64,000 nucleotides of DNA from Ligustrum vulgare. Taxonomy: Eukaryota; Streptophyta; Magnoliopsida; Lamiales; Oleaceae. Each line of letters begins with the position of its first letter. The stretch's first letter is position 1. The stretch lies in assembly GCA_963555705.1 (NCBI GenBank), contig OY743183.1:46427466-46491465 (forward strand). The letters run 5' to 3'. Position numbers and translations under genes: made by a program. Shown here one piece after another: positions 12,317-22,857 of this stretch. The notes under the pieces were generated by a model, which had not been told where the DNA came from, searched no databases, and saw only the letters and a list, made by a program, of their open reading frames with translations.

Positions 12317-12739
12317 GTTGCAGAAAATATGGGTTTCTTGGAGACGAGAGAGTGATTTTTGCGATATAGGTTACGGAGGTGGCAGTTTCAGAAAAGAGAA
12401 ACTGACACTGTCCAAATAACTGGAAAGACAGCAGCCACAATAAATATTTTTTTATCTTGAGAGGAAAAGATTTTTAGCTTTTTTACTTCTTATTATATAT
12501 TATTTATATATAAATTATATTTGCTACGTACACGTGGTGAGTAGATATGCAGTTGTGGACTCGAAGCAGTTTCAAAGTGTTTTATCTTCATAAACTTTTT
12601 GGCTTCATTCGGTAACTCTCTATTATAAATCGATTTATTTATATTTTAAAGTAAATGTGTTGTTGTAAATAAAAAGAGAGTATATATAATTAAAAAGTGA
12701 TTTGAAAAATTATTTTATTTATAAATTGTAATGATTGTA
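12317..12739. promoter_or_regulatory. Upstream region of the UPF0114 gene
   Basis: This stretch lies directly 5' of the UPF0114 start codon, read on the minus strand, and should hold its 5' leader and core promoter. It contains AT-rich TATATA-like tracts near 12495-12515. No specific element can be assigned with confidence. It ends at a Stowaway-like MITE. Confidence 0.4.
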
Positions 12740-13068
12740 CTTCTTCCGTTTCAAAAAGATAGTCCTACGGTTATTTTCACACGAATTAAGAAATAGTGGT
12801 TAGTATAGTTAGTGTATTAAATTTTATCAATATTTTTCATTTATACCCTTTATCTATTATTTATTGTTTTAAGTGAACTCACTTACTTTCCCACAAAAAA
12901 TTTGAAAATGCAATAGCTAAGTAGTTGATGTGTATTGTACCAAGATTCATTAAATAGAGGTACATGTGAAAATATAAAATTTAATACATGTTCAATATGG
13001 AAACAAGATTATCTTTTTGAAACGGACAAAAATAGTATTCATGACTATCTTTTTTGGAACGGAAGGAG
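12740..13068. mobile_element. Stowaway-like (Tc1/Mariner) MITE
   Basis: This 329-bp element is flanked by TA at 12738-12739 and 13069-13070. The left end CTTCTTCCGTTTCAAAAAGA and the reverse-complemented right end CTCCTTCCGTTCCAAAAAAG are inverted repeats of the CTCCNTCCGTTCCAAAA type that marks plant Stowaway elements. A second, inner copy of the right-end motif lies at about 13005-13025. There is no coding capacity. Confidence 0.85.
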
Positions 13069-13332
13069 TATTAAAGAACATATGCAAAGTTTCAACTTTG
13101 TTTGGTAAAGTTTTTTTTTTAAACAAAAAATGTGATGTTTTCGAGGTAAAATATGTTATTAAAAAGTGATTTGAAAAATGTATGTAGTAAAAAAATTGTT
13201 TGAAAAAAAATATTGTTCGTTATAAACAAGTTGCCAAACAGTGAAGTCGAAGCATAATAAAATGTTGTCATATTTTTACAATTACTTTACTTATTCTGCA
13301 TGAATAAATAAATAAATAATCCATGCTAGGTT

Positions 13333-14273
13333 GTTGATACCAATAAATCTTGGAGCCATGACGTTAATCGTTTGAGTTATGTCTCATAGGTTTCGGGTGA
13401 GGATTGATTTAGAACCAGAAGTTGAAACCTGAAACTCTCGAATGTACTTAATTGATCATTGGAAGTGACGTGTTCGATTTTGTAGCTCATGAGCCATTAA
13501 GTTTTTATGCCTATTTGGTTCGACCCATGTGTATATTATTTTTCTATTTGTTGTGCCTAATTGTTGCAGCCTATGTGTTCGTAATCTATCCCCATTCTCT
13601 TCTTGCTTCATGATGGGGATTGCATGTGTGACATCTACGTCCTCTCCTTATGTGATATACCATAGATGGTTTCTCTTTGTGAGTAGTTGGTTGGGAAACC
13701 TTTGTGGTAATGGATTGTGGGTCGAGCTTTAGAGTTTGGAGTTATCCTGTGGTGTGTGAGTGGATAAAAAATGAGCCTTACTTATGTGTTCGTAATCTCT
13801 CCCCATTCTCTTCTTGCTTCATGATGGGGATTGCATGTGTGACATCTACGTCCTCCCCTTTATACCATAGATGGTTTCTCTTTGTGAGTAGTTGATTGGG
13901 AAACCTTTGTGGTATTGGATTGTGGGTCGAGCTTTAGAGTTTGGAGTTACCTTTGGTGTGTGAGTGGATAAAAAATGAGCCTTACCTTTGTTGGCGTCAA
14001 AAGCCCCCTTTTTGCATAAGTTGAAGATCCTTGGTTGTTCAAGTTGAAGGAGATTGAAGTACCAATCTCAACAAATTGAATCATAGCATGGTGGAGTACA
14101 AAATTAGCGAAGAAAGGTCCAAAATCAGAAAATTCTGGATAGAAAAGCTAGTAAAAATAGTGTATTGTTTTGATTTTTATAAACTTCAATCGAGAATTTG
14201 ATGTAGAAAACTAGTGTATTTTTATTTTTTCTTTTAAGATTTTCGCTTGAATTCGTTGATTCACACTGCGTCA
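13333..14273 (+). mobile_element. Probable 5' LTR of a Ty3/gypsy element (approximate)
   Basis: The sequence ending at CA (14273) lies two bases before a tRNA-Met primer-binding site, so the DNA upstream should be an LTR. The start is a guess at a TGTTGATACC motif. No partner LTR is present downstream, so the length cannot be verified. Most of its middle is a 211-bp tandem duplication (13572-13985). Confidence 0.35.
13572..13985. repeat. 211-bp tandem duplication inside the presumed LTR
   Basis: Copy 1 (13572-13782) and copy 2 (13783-13985) begin with TATGTGTTCGTAATCT and end with GAGCCTTAC. Copy 2 has lost about 8 bp (TATGTGAT region) and carries a few substitutions. Two overlapping open frames are translations of this repeat, not genes. 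Confidence 0.93.
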
Positions 14274-14275
14274 AG

Positions 14276-14287
14276 TGGTATCAGAGC
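14276..14287 (+). promoter_or_regulatory. Primer-binding site (initiator tRNA-Met type)
   Basis: TGGTATCAGAGC is the standard plant retrotransposon PBS, complementary to the 3' end of initiator tRNA-Met. It lies 37 bp before the gag start codon of the gypsy remnant. Confidence 0.8.
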
Positions 14288-14323
14288 AGACTTTTTCTAT
14301 CTCTATATTCTTCATTTATATCC

Positions 14324-15310
14324 ATGAGTAACGTACCAATTACTAGGGCAAATCTGGATGTTCAATATAGGCGAATTGACGATCTTACTACTCAATTTGG
14401 TGAGATTTATCAATTGTTGTTACGAGCACTTGACAACAATGGTAGAAATAACAAGCAGAATGATCAACAAGAAAATATAGAAAATAATGGTGATCGAGTT
14501 GCTGAGCTAATAGTTCGAAAGGTAAATAACAAGACACTTATGGTAGAAGGAAGTGATTCTAAGTTAGAAGAGGAATTTGAAGAACCACTGTGAAATCAAA
14601 ATCATAAAAATAGAAATACCTTTGATGATTATCGGATTAAAGTAAATATTCCTCATTTCTTTGGTAATATGAATATTGAGGATTTTTCTGGATTAGTTGG
14701 TGGAAGTTGAACGATTTTTGAAAATTATGGATGTGTCAGAGGACAAGATGGTTAGGATGGTGGCTTTCCATTTGAAATCTACAGCAGCAGTATGGTGGGA
14801 TCAGTTGCAGAATACTCAAAGGAGACAAGGAAAGAGTCGGCCTCGAACTTGGAGAAAAATGAAGCAATCTATGATAGGTCGATTTCTACATGTAGGATTA
14901 TGAACAGATTATATATCGCATGTACATCAGCAGAAAAGTGGGCATCTTTTTTTTTTTTTCTACCTGGGATGCACGCAAGTTAGTCGCACAATATCGTATT
15001 ACACCAATGATTTTATACGATTAGCAAAGCAAAACAATCTGTCAGAGATTGAAAACCAAAGGGTAGCCACATACACCAATGGCTTAAAGGTGATCATACA
15101 AAGATAAAATTGGGTTGCAAAATATGTGGACGTTGGGGGAAACAATTAACATGGCTACTAAGGCTGAGCTGATGGAGTCTAATAAGAGGGTGATATCTTA
15201 TAAGAGAGTTCCTCCACCTGTTGAACCATCACCGTCTGTTCCTTTAGATAAAGGAAAGGCCCTGTAGCAAACTCCAGTCAATCCTAACAGAAGTAATGTT
15301 GGCAATAGTG
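14324..15310 (+). pseudogene. Ty3/gypsy gag remnant
   Basis: The frame opens at ATG 14324. After a stop and frameshifts it shows the gypsy gag core: DDYRIKVNIPHFFGNMNIED (about 14620-14680), [20 protein letters not shown] and WWDQLQ (14700-14815), [15 protein letters not shown] (14848-14890), then the gag C-terminal pattern (TNDFIRLAKQNNLSE near 15005-15050). It has several frameshifts and stops. The zinc knuckle and all of pol are missing: similarity ends near 15310. This is a truncated, dead element. Confidence 0.85.
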
Positions 15311-15536
15311 GTCGATTGGAAATAGATTATATTCTTCTATTTTTGGAGTTTTGATCTATTCACATTTTCAACAATTACATTTGTATACTATGTGTTAAAA
15401 AAAAAACCATTTATTAGCTTTATTAGTATATCAATATGCAGAAAGTTAGAGGGCGCCATAAACTCTCTTTCACTTGCCACTTGGCGAGTGGGGGGTTGGG
15501 TGATGGGCTACACCTAACACCTCCAATAGTGGGAGG

Positions 15537-16050
15537 ACATTGTGTTTGATTGAAAAGATGAAAAATGGGTGGTAAGAAAATATTTTTCGGGGAATTGATT
15601 TGCCTGAAAGTTATTTTCATTAGAAAATATTAATTGGAAGTGTTAGATTGATTTAATTTTCTAGGTAGAAAAAATGGAAATTTTTTTAAATTTTTTTTGT
15701 TTGATTGACATTATTTTTCGTGACAAATAAAGTAAAATTTATCTATTTTAATCAAAATTTTATTTTATTTTTTACTTTTTAAACATATTTGTATTTGAAA
15801 ATAAATAAGGGTATTTTTTGAAAAAAATCAATTAACAATAACAAAACTGATCAAAAGTCATACAAAACATTTTCCATGCAGCCTTCCAAATAATTTCTCA
15901 CCAATTCACTTGACAAATCATTTCCTTATTTACAAGGCAAATGGGCGCGTGAGTGGAAAATGAGGAAAACATTTTCCAAGCCAAACTTGGTCAATCAAAT
16001 AGGCAATTTGGGAAAAGGTGGAAAATACTACCCAATCAAACACACCCTAA
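15537..16050. mobile_element. MITE-like element with GTGTTTGATTG ends
   Basis: The left side carries TTGTGTTTGATTG at 15540 and the right side ends in CAATCAAACACACCC before TAA at 16048-16050. The ends are inverted over about 12 bp, and the subterminal GAAAAT/ATTTTC tracts also face each other. The left tip is not clean and no full TSD was found. The interior has no coding capacity. Confidence 0.5.
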
Positions 16051-16116
16051 TATGTATGTAAAACTAAGTATAATAATTTGTATATTAAGAATCATTAGAT
16101 TAAAATCAATATTTTA

Positions 16117-16434
16117 GCCTTTGTTCGGGTCCATTTTTCAGTGGTTTATAAACCACTATGCACAAATCCCCACACACAAGTGGAATTTGTCTTGTCAATC
16201 AGTCGGAAGCCACTGTGCTTTTCCCACCAATCTGTAATAAAAATGATAAAAAAGTGCCACTTGTTTTATTCAGCCTATGCCACCTATTACAATTTGAATT
16301 TATGTCTCCAAAAAGGAAAGTTTCATCAGATGTGGGCCCATAAGTTTTACTGATACAGGATGCTTTGAAAATGCTGCCTCGATTTCGGTGAATATGGTTT
16401 ATAAACCAAATAAATCTTCTTACCGAACGTTGGC
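16117..16434. mobile_element. PIF/Harbinger-like MITE with TTA target duplication
   Basis: This 318-bp element is flanked by TTA (16114-16116 and 16435-16437). The ends GCCTTTGTTCGG and, reverse-complemented, GCCAACGTTCGG are inverted. A palindromic GGTTTATAAACC occurs near both ends, about 27-32 bp in. It carries no gene. Open frames within it are incidental. Confidence 0.7.
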
Positions 16435-16718
16435 TTAACTTAGAGTAACACTTCACATTTAAAAAAATTGAATTAGTTTGTAGTCATTATTCAATTAAGA
16501 GTGCATATAAATCATTATTTACTTGAAGTATTTTAATATGTCATTTTAAAAAAAAAAAAAAAAGTATATTAATTTGTATATAATTAATTTAGCATCGTGA
16601 TGTGTGTGTGTGTGTGTTAAGTACATTAAGTTGTATGATTAAGTACATTAGTTTGTATAATAACAATATTTTATTAGATTAATAACATTGAATTAGATAT
16701 TGAGTTTTATTGTGCAGT

Positions 16719-19700
16719 ATGTTATCTGATCGTAGTTGGATGTGTGCTTGATTAGATAATGAGTTTCTTTTAGAAAGATTTCTTGTTGGACTTGAAACCT
16801 TTTTTAGTATTTGCATTTTCACAATCGGAGATTGTAGACATGGTTAGTTGTCCATGCACTAGATGTCGCAACACAATGTTCCTCTAACAAAATGATATAA
16901 GGTTATGTTTGATTACAAATGTGGAAAAGAAAATATTTTCCACCTTTGTGAGAAAAAAATTTTCTTCACAAAAGGGTAAGAAAATATTTTCTTAGAAAAT
17001 AAGCATATATGTACTTTATGTGATTGTACCCAGAAAATATTTTCTAAGTCAAATGCTACAATTAAACAAAAAAAGTTGGAAAACATTTTCTTCGATGTAA
17101 TATTTTCCTTGAAAATGTTTACAATCAAACAAAGCCTAAAAGTTCACTTATGCAAATATGGGTTTATCAGTGAAAAGTGGATTGTACATGGTGAACAATT
17201 TAGTAATAATCTATTAGATTTGAGTGAATCATCATCCGTAGAAGGTATAACAAACTACAACCTCCACACGATTGTGATGGATGCAATGGCCCCTGAAATG
17301 TACAATTAGTTTTCTAATCTTGATTAGCTTGAGCAAGAGGAACATATACTGAATGCGAAAGCTGCAAACTTCTTCACAATATTAGAAGAAGCCGATAGAT
17401 CTCTATGGCTGGGTTGCATTAAGCATACCAAATTGTCAACAATGTCACAGCTTTTGAATTGCAAATCTGAATATAATTTGCCTGCATCCTGTATGATGTT
17501 GCCAGAAAATAATCAGTTAGAGACTTCTTTTTATAAGACAAATAAAATGTATTCTGGTCTAGGCCTTGGTGCAGTGAAAATTGATGCATGTATCAATTGA
17601 TTGTATGTTGTATTACAGAGAGGCTGAGAACTTAATTTAGTGCATGACGTGCTTTCACCTGTGGCATAAAGATTGGCATGCAAACAATGCATTTATGTAC
17701 GAGGAAATGTCACATCCAATACATGGTGAGGCATGAAAACACTTTGATAGAAGTACCCTGAATTTTCTCTTGATTCTCTTAATGTATGTCTTGGCCTTTG
17801 CACAGATGGCTTCAATCCATTTAACATGACAAACTCGCATTATTCGTGTTGGCGGGTTATCACTACCCTGTACAATCTCCCACCTGAGTTGTGTATGTAA
17901 CGGGACAACTTGTTTTTTACTATGGTTATCCCTGGACCAAAACGTCCAGGAAAAGACATTGATATTTATTTGTGCCTGTTGATAGGTGAATTGAAAATGT
18001 TGTGGAAGGATAATGTTCGAACTTATGATAAACATACACTACCAAATTTCCAGATGAAAGCTGCATTGAAGTGGAAAATTAGTGATTTTCTTGGGTTCAG
18101 TATTTGTCTAGATGGAGTGCACATGGTGCATTGTCTTGTCCATACTGTGTGGGAGAAACTAGATCATTCAGGCTGAAAAAAAGAGTGAAGTGCTACTTTT
18201 TTTATTGTCATCGTCAATTCTTACCATGCAACCATCCTTTCAAAAAACAAACAGATAAGTTTTTTAAAAGTAGAACTGAGAAGGACGAGCTACTGAGAAC
18301 AACAGAGGGTGACTAATTACCAGTTATTGTAAACATGCTTCCAAATTTTATAAGTGGCACTACTATTAGGAGGTGTGAGATTGAAGGTTTTAGAAGCAGA
18401 CACAATTGGGTAAGGAAAAGTACTATTATGGAAGTTACCTTATTGGCATCTGAATCTTATAAGACACAATTTAGATGTCATCCATATCGAGAAAAACATA
18501 TTTGAAAATATATTCAATACAGTTATGGATATAAAAGAAACACCAGAGACAATTTCAAGAAAATAAAGGATTTGGAACTTTACTGTCACCATCCGGAGAT
18601 TCACATAATTGAAGATGGAGGGAGATTTTATAAGCCAAAAGCTTCTTATAGTTTAACCAAGGAGGAAAAGAAGCTGGTATGTGATTGGACCAGAATGTTA
18701 AAAATGCCCGATGGATATGCCTCAAGCATTACAAGGTGTATTAAGGGTTATTCAGATTTCTATGCAATGAAGAGCCATGATTGTCACATTTTTATGCAGA
18801 AATTGATGCCAATAGCATTTAAAGATGTATTTCCAAAACCAAATTGGGAAGCATGCATTAGTAGAGCTTAGTCATTTTTTTAGAGATTTATATTCCGTTA
18901 TAAAGGTTAAAGAAACGAAACGCTTAAAGAAAGGTATCATTGTTAAAATATGAAAACTTGAGAGGATATTTCCACTAGCATTTTTCGATTCAATGGAGTA
19001 CTTACCAATTCATTTACCATATGAATCTCAAGTGGGTGGGTGGTTCGATACAATATCATTGGATGTACCCCTTCGAAAGGTATTTCAATTTTGCGTTATT
19101 CATATTCCTCAACCTTATAAGCTATTCTTATAATTAAAATCAGGTTTGTTTCAATAAATGCGCTATTCTTACATACATAGGTTTCTAAACCATTTAAAAA
19201 GAAAGGAAAAAAATTCGTGTTTCTGTGGAAGGATCTATAATGGAGGCATACTTGATAGAAGAAACATCATCATTTGTTTTCTATATATATTTTGATGAAA
19301 ATGTCCAAACAAAACTGGATCACTCTCCATGAAACGATGATGTAGGATTGGTCGACCCTTTAGGACAATTGTCAATTTTCACACATCATGGACGACCTCT
19401 TGGAAACCAAACTGCAAATTTGAAAGTACTAACCGGTAATGAATTTGAAGCTATTTCAAGATATATGCTCTTGAATTGCGAAGAAGTCATCCCCTTCCAG
19501 GCGTAAGTTTTAATAATTTTACTTTCAATAAATTTGTATAGTATACTCGTCAATAATTTGCTGGTTATTGCTAAAATGTAGAGAGTTTGAAAGACAAATG
19601 GAAATAGCTTATCCTCAAGCTTCTAACACACAACTGGAGCATATACGCGATGAAAATTTTATGATGTGGCTAAAAATGTATGTAAGGTCATTTCATGATC

Positions 19701-20480
19701 TTGATTTACCATAAGATGACAATGTAAATTATTTTTTACAGATTTCATATCTCAGATGAGTCAACACAACAACGAAGTTGATCTTGACATACAACAGTTG
19801 GCCAGGTGAGCAAATCGTGTGGATAAATAATACAATGGCTATTTTGTCAATGGTTTCAAATTTCATACTATAGAGTATGATCAATACAAGAAAACAATGA
19901 ATAGCAGTGCACGTGTGTTTGGGAAGTTTTTGCAATGACTATGATCGTGACTACTATGAAAGGTTAAACGAGATTTTGGAGTTGGAATATCTTGGTGCGG
20001 GAAATACCGTTACCTTATTCAAGTGCTACTAGTTTGATAGTGAACTTAGTGTTCGTATTGATGGGTAATTCAACATGGTCGAGGTCAATAATAAAACTAG
20101 ATTAGTTTCATCTGATAATTTCGTACTTGCTCGACAAGCTCAACATGTATACTTTATCGATCTTCCTTCAAAATGCAGAGATAGACGTGATTGGTGGGTA
20201 GTTGTGAAAATGAAAACCAAACATCTCATGCACGTGGAAGGAATCATATCAAGAGGGAATCAAGAATGCACTTTATGGGTAGAATGTGCATTTCAAGAGG
20301 ATCAAGCACCAATTGCTGTAAAACATATTTGTTTGGATCGACATGTGAAACCTTTGGTATAGAACGATGTGGAACTTGAAGAGGTAGATAGTGTTGAAGT
20401 TACGAATGCTAGATAAATTACGCTTGATCAAGAAAGAGATGGTGACCAAAATGATAGTGACCAAAATGACTATGATGGAA
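16719..20480 (+). pseudogene. Decayed CACTA (En/Spm) TNP2-type transposase
   Basis: The domain order of plant CACTA transposases is visible through many stops and frameshifts. A transposase-associated domain spans 16719-17200 (SDRSWM, SCPCTRCRN, then a shifted WIVHGEQF), interrupted by a MITE. The Transposase_21 region spans about 17320-18170 (LLNCKSEYNLP, NVCLGLCTDGFNPF, VIPGPKRPGKDIDIYL, ALKWKISDFLG). A DUF4218-like part lies at 18572-18871 (FYKPKASYSLTKEEKKLVCD, MKSHDCHIFMQKLMPIAF) and continues to 19080 (FDSMEYLPIHLPYE). Further parts at 19200-19680 match the region with GRPLG and LNCEEV. The DUF4216-like C-terminus ends near 20362 (EILELEYLGAG, then VLARQAQHVYFIDLPSK). Introns are probable near 19085-19180, 19505-19580 and 20510. 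No element ends were identified. It encodes no functional product. Confidence 0.88.
16901..17136. mobile_element. PIF/Harbinger-like MITE inserted in CACTA transposase
   Basis: This 236-bp element is flanked by TAA at 16898-16900 and 17137-17139. The ends are GGTTATGTTTGATTACAAA and, reverse-complemented, GGCTTTGTTTGATTGTAAA. The transposase-associated domain of the CACTA element runs up to its left side and resumes directly after its right side, so the insertion post-dates the CACTA copy. Confidence 0.85.
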
Positions 20481-20795
20481 GCAGTGATGCATAAGACGTT
20501 GATGGTATGATCGATATTGTTAGTTTAAAATATATAATTATTTGTATTCAATTTTACTATCACTCATATATATTACTTCTACATTTGCAGGATGATTAGT
20601 GCATGATGCACCAGAGAAAATTGAGTTAAAAGTCGATAACTTGTAAAAAAAGGTACAACCCCTATTTTCGAAATTAACACTTCAAAACCTTTGATTAAGA
20701 ACTTATAATATGAATTAATAAATATATAAATTAAACAAGAGTTGATTAATTTAATATGTGGGTAAAAAAATCAAAAATCAAAACATGATAAACTA

Positions 20796-20955
20796 GCTCC
20801 TGTTTGATGGAGATTAAAATCAGATTTTTAGTAGATTAAAAGTTGATTAAATGTGTGGTTAAAAAATTGTGGAACCCACAAAATATATTGTTGAGACTAA
20901 TTATTGACTTTGTCTTAAATTAAAATTTAGTTTTTAATTGATTCCAAAGAGGAGC
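20796..20955. mobile_element. Small TIR element (MITE)
   Basis: 160 bp with inverted ends GCTCCTGTTTGATGGAGATT and, reverse-complemented, GCTCCTCTTTGGAATCAATT. TA lies outside each end; the third TSD base differs (CTA versus TAA), so the superfamily is uncertain. It lies in the otherwise featureless AT-rich DNA between the CACTA remnant and the SINE (20481-21215). Confidence 0.5.
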
Positions 20956-21227
20956 TAAATGATTTACTAATATTTTTTTTTTCACACACTATTTCCATCC
21001 CACTTAAAATCTCATTTTCCACTAAAATCACTTTCCCTCTTCTACCCCTCGTCTTCGTTTGACGGCCCATATAAAAGTAATTTGATTTATAAAATGTGTA
21101 TTATTTGAGTTTTCTAAGTAAAATATATGATTAAAAATTGGAGAGAGAAATTAAAAATTGATTTGAAAAATTGTGACCATTATAATTTGAATTTATAAAT
21201 TTTACCAATACATAGAAAAGCTGTAGA

Positions 21228-21350
21228 CCAGGACCAAGGGGGTTACCACGGTGGAAAAGTGTCCACCTTACCAGGCTTAATACCTGGGTTCAAGTCCTAT
21301 CGGGTGCATGAGTGGGGATTTCTATTTAATAGTGAGTAAATGTTCCCAAA
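21228..21350 (+). mobile_element. tRNA-derived SINE with 12-bp TSDs
   Basis: The 123-bp body is bounded by AAAAGCTGTAGA at 21216-21227 and again at 21351-21362. It contains a clear RNA polymerase III B box, GGTTCAAGTCC (21287-21297). A degenerate A-box-like GGTTACCACGGTGG lies at 21241-21254, a spacing normal for tRNA-derived SINEs. It ends in a short A-run that merges with the second TSD. Such elements are mobilised in trans by LINE proteins; none is present here. Confidence 0.8.
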
Positions 21351-21372
21351 AAAAGCTGTAGATCGATGACAG

Positions 21373-21929
21373 TGTTGGAAATTTCATCAGTTTGCAGTTT
21401 GAATTCATCAGTCAGTTTTAGTTTGCAAATTTCATATTGAATGAAAATTATAACTCCATCAGTTTTCTAATGGCATCAGTTTCACAGCCAGCCATCTAAT
21501 GGCATCAGTTTCACAGCCAGCCATATATTTCACCCGTTTCCATCTGCACCAGTTTCAAATTTTGCTTAAATGGAAGTTAATGGCTTTGGCCTATAAATAG
21601 CCTCATTCTCGGATGGAAAATACACAGACAGAAATATAGCAAACACGAAAAAAAAAAAATAATATTCAGCATCCTCCGTTTCTACAGCAAATTTCTTTTC
21701 CTCTTCTTCCTTCCTTCCTTGCAAAGTTCTTTGAGAGTTAACACAGCCAGTTCAACAGGCGGTTAACGTAGTGCAACGCGAACCGACAACCGATTGTATC
21801 CTGGGAATCGAACACCGATCAAAACCTCCTGCACCCCGGTGAGGCGACGAATCCGATTTAAGGAAACCGTGTGAACACGGGCCTTCGGTTTGATTTATTT
21901 ATTTGATTATCTAACATTTTTACCCAACA
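21373..21929 (+). repeat. 5' LTR of the 21.4-kb copia element
   Basis: 557 bp, TG...CA termini. TATA box at 21592-21600, so U3 covers roughly the first 220 bp. Direct repeat of 27650-28202. Confidence 0.95.
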
Positions 21930-22857
21930 AGCTTAAATCGAATTCCCAATTCGAAATGTTTTGAGAATCAGATTTTTTTTTCTGCTCTGTATCTATTTAA
22001 CTTTTTTTTTTCGAAAGCAATTTTTTTTCTGTATGAAAAAAGTTTTTTTTTCTCAACAAGTTTAAATTCTTTTTAAACAGAAATTGATTTGTTCTAGTAT
22101 ATATTAGTGTATGTGATTCCAAGATTGCTTCAGAATTCGTTCCTGGAAATTTTAGAATCAGTTTTTTTTTCCCCTCCAGTTTGTCTTCAGACATATTTTT
22201 TTTTTGCCAGATTTTTTTTCTTTCTGGTTGCCATATACATATAATGTTCTAATAATTTGTTTAAGTTGCATACACTGATACTTGTACCGTGCAAGTTAAA
22301 AAAAAAAAAAAAAGGATTCTTGAATTTTAGAGAATTATATTTGTCTATCAGTTCACGATTTTTTTTCAGGTTCTGTTAAGTTTTTTTGTTTACTGTTTAG
22401 ATACTACTGGGCTGTGTCAAAAAAAAAAAAGGTTTAGGCTTGTTTTTTCCCGTGCATTTTTTCTTCCATTTGCATGACTTTAAGTGGTTTTGTATGGTAA
22501 GATAAAGGTGGTTTGCATGTTATAATAGTAGGTGGTTTTGCATGTTATAGTAGTGGTTTGCATGAGTTCAAAATTATTTGGTAATGATCATTATATAATT
22601 CTATTAATGATTGATATATTTGTTAACTTTCTTTTCATGATTATTTATTATTAGTTGATGATTTCTTCTTCATCATTGTCTAATAATTACTTTCTCATTA
22701 TTAATTAATAAATATTTCATATATTTCACGAGAGTTAATTTTGCTTCTAGTGTGCTCGATTTTCTTAAATTAAAGCCATAACTCGATTCTCGAATTTATA
22801 CAAAATTTTACAAATTTATAATTATCCTAATTTATTTGTTGCTTATTTTAAGGCTAA

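Noticed and set aside
16141..16456. Three open frames of 61-85 codons
   Set aside because: They lie within or across a MITE with TTA duplications.
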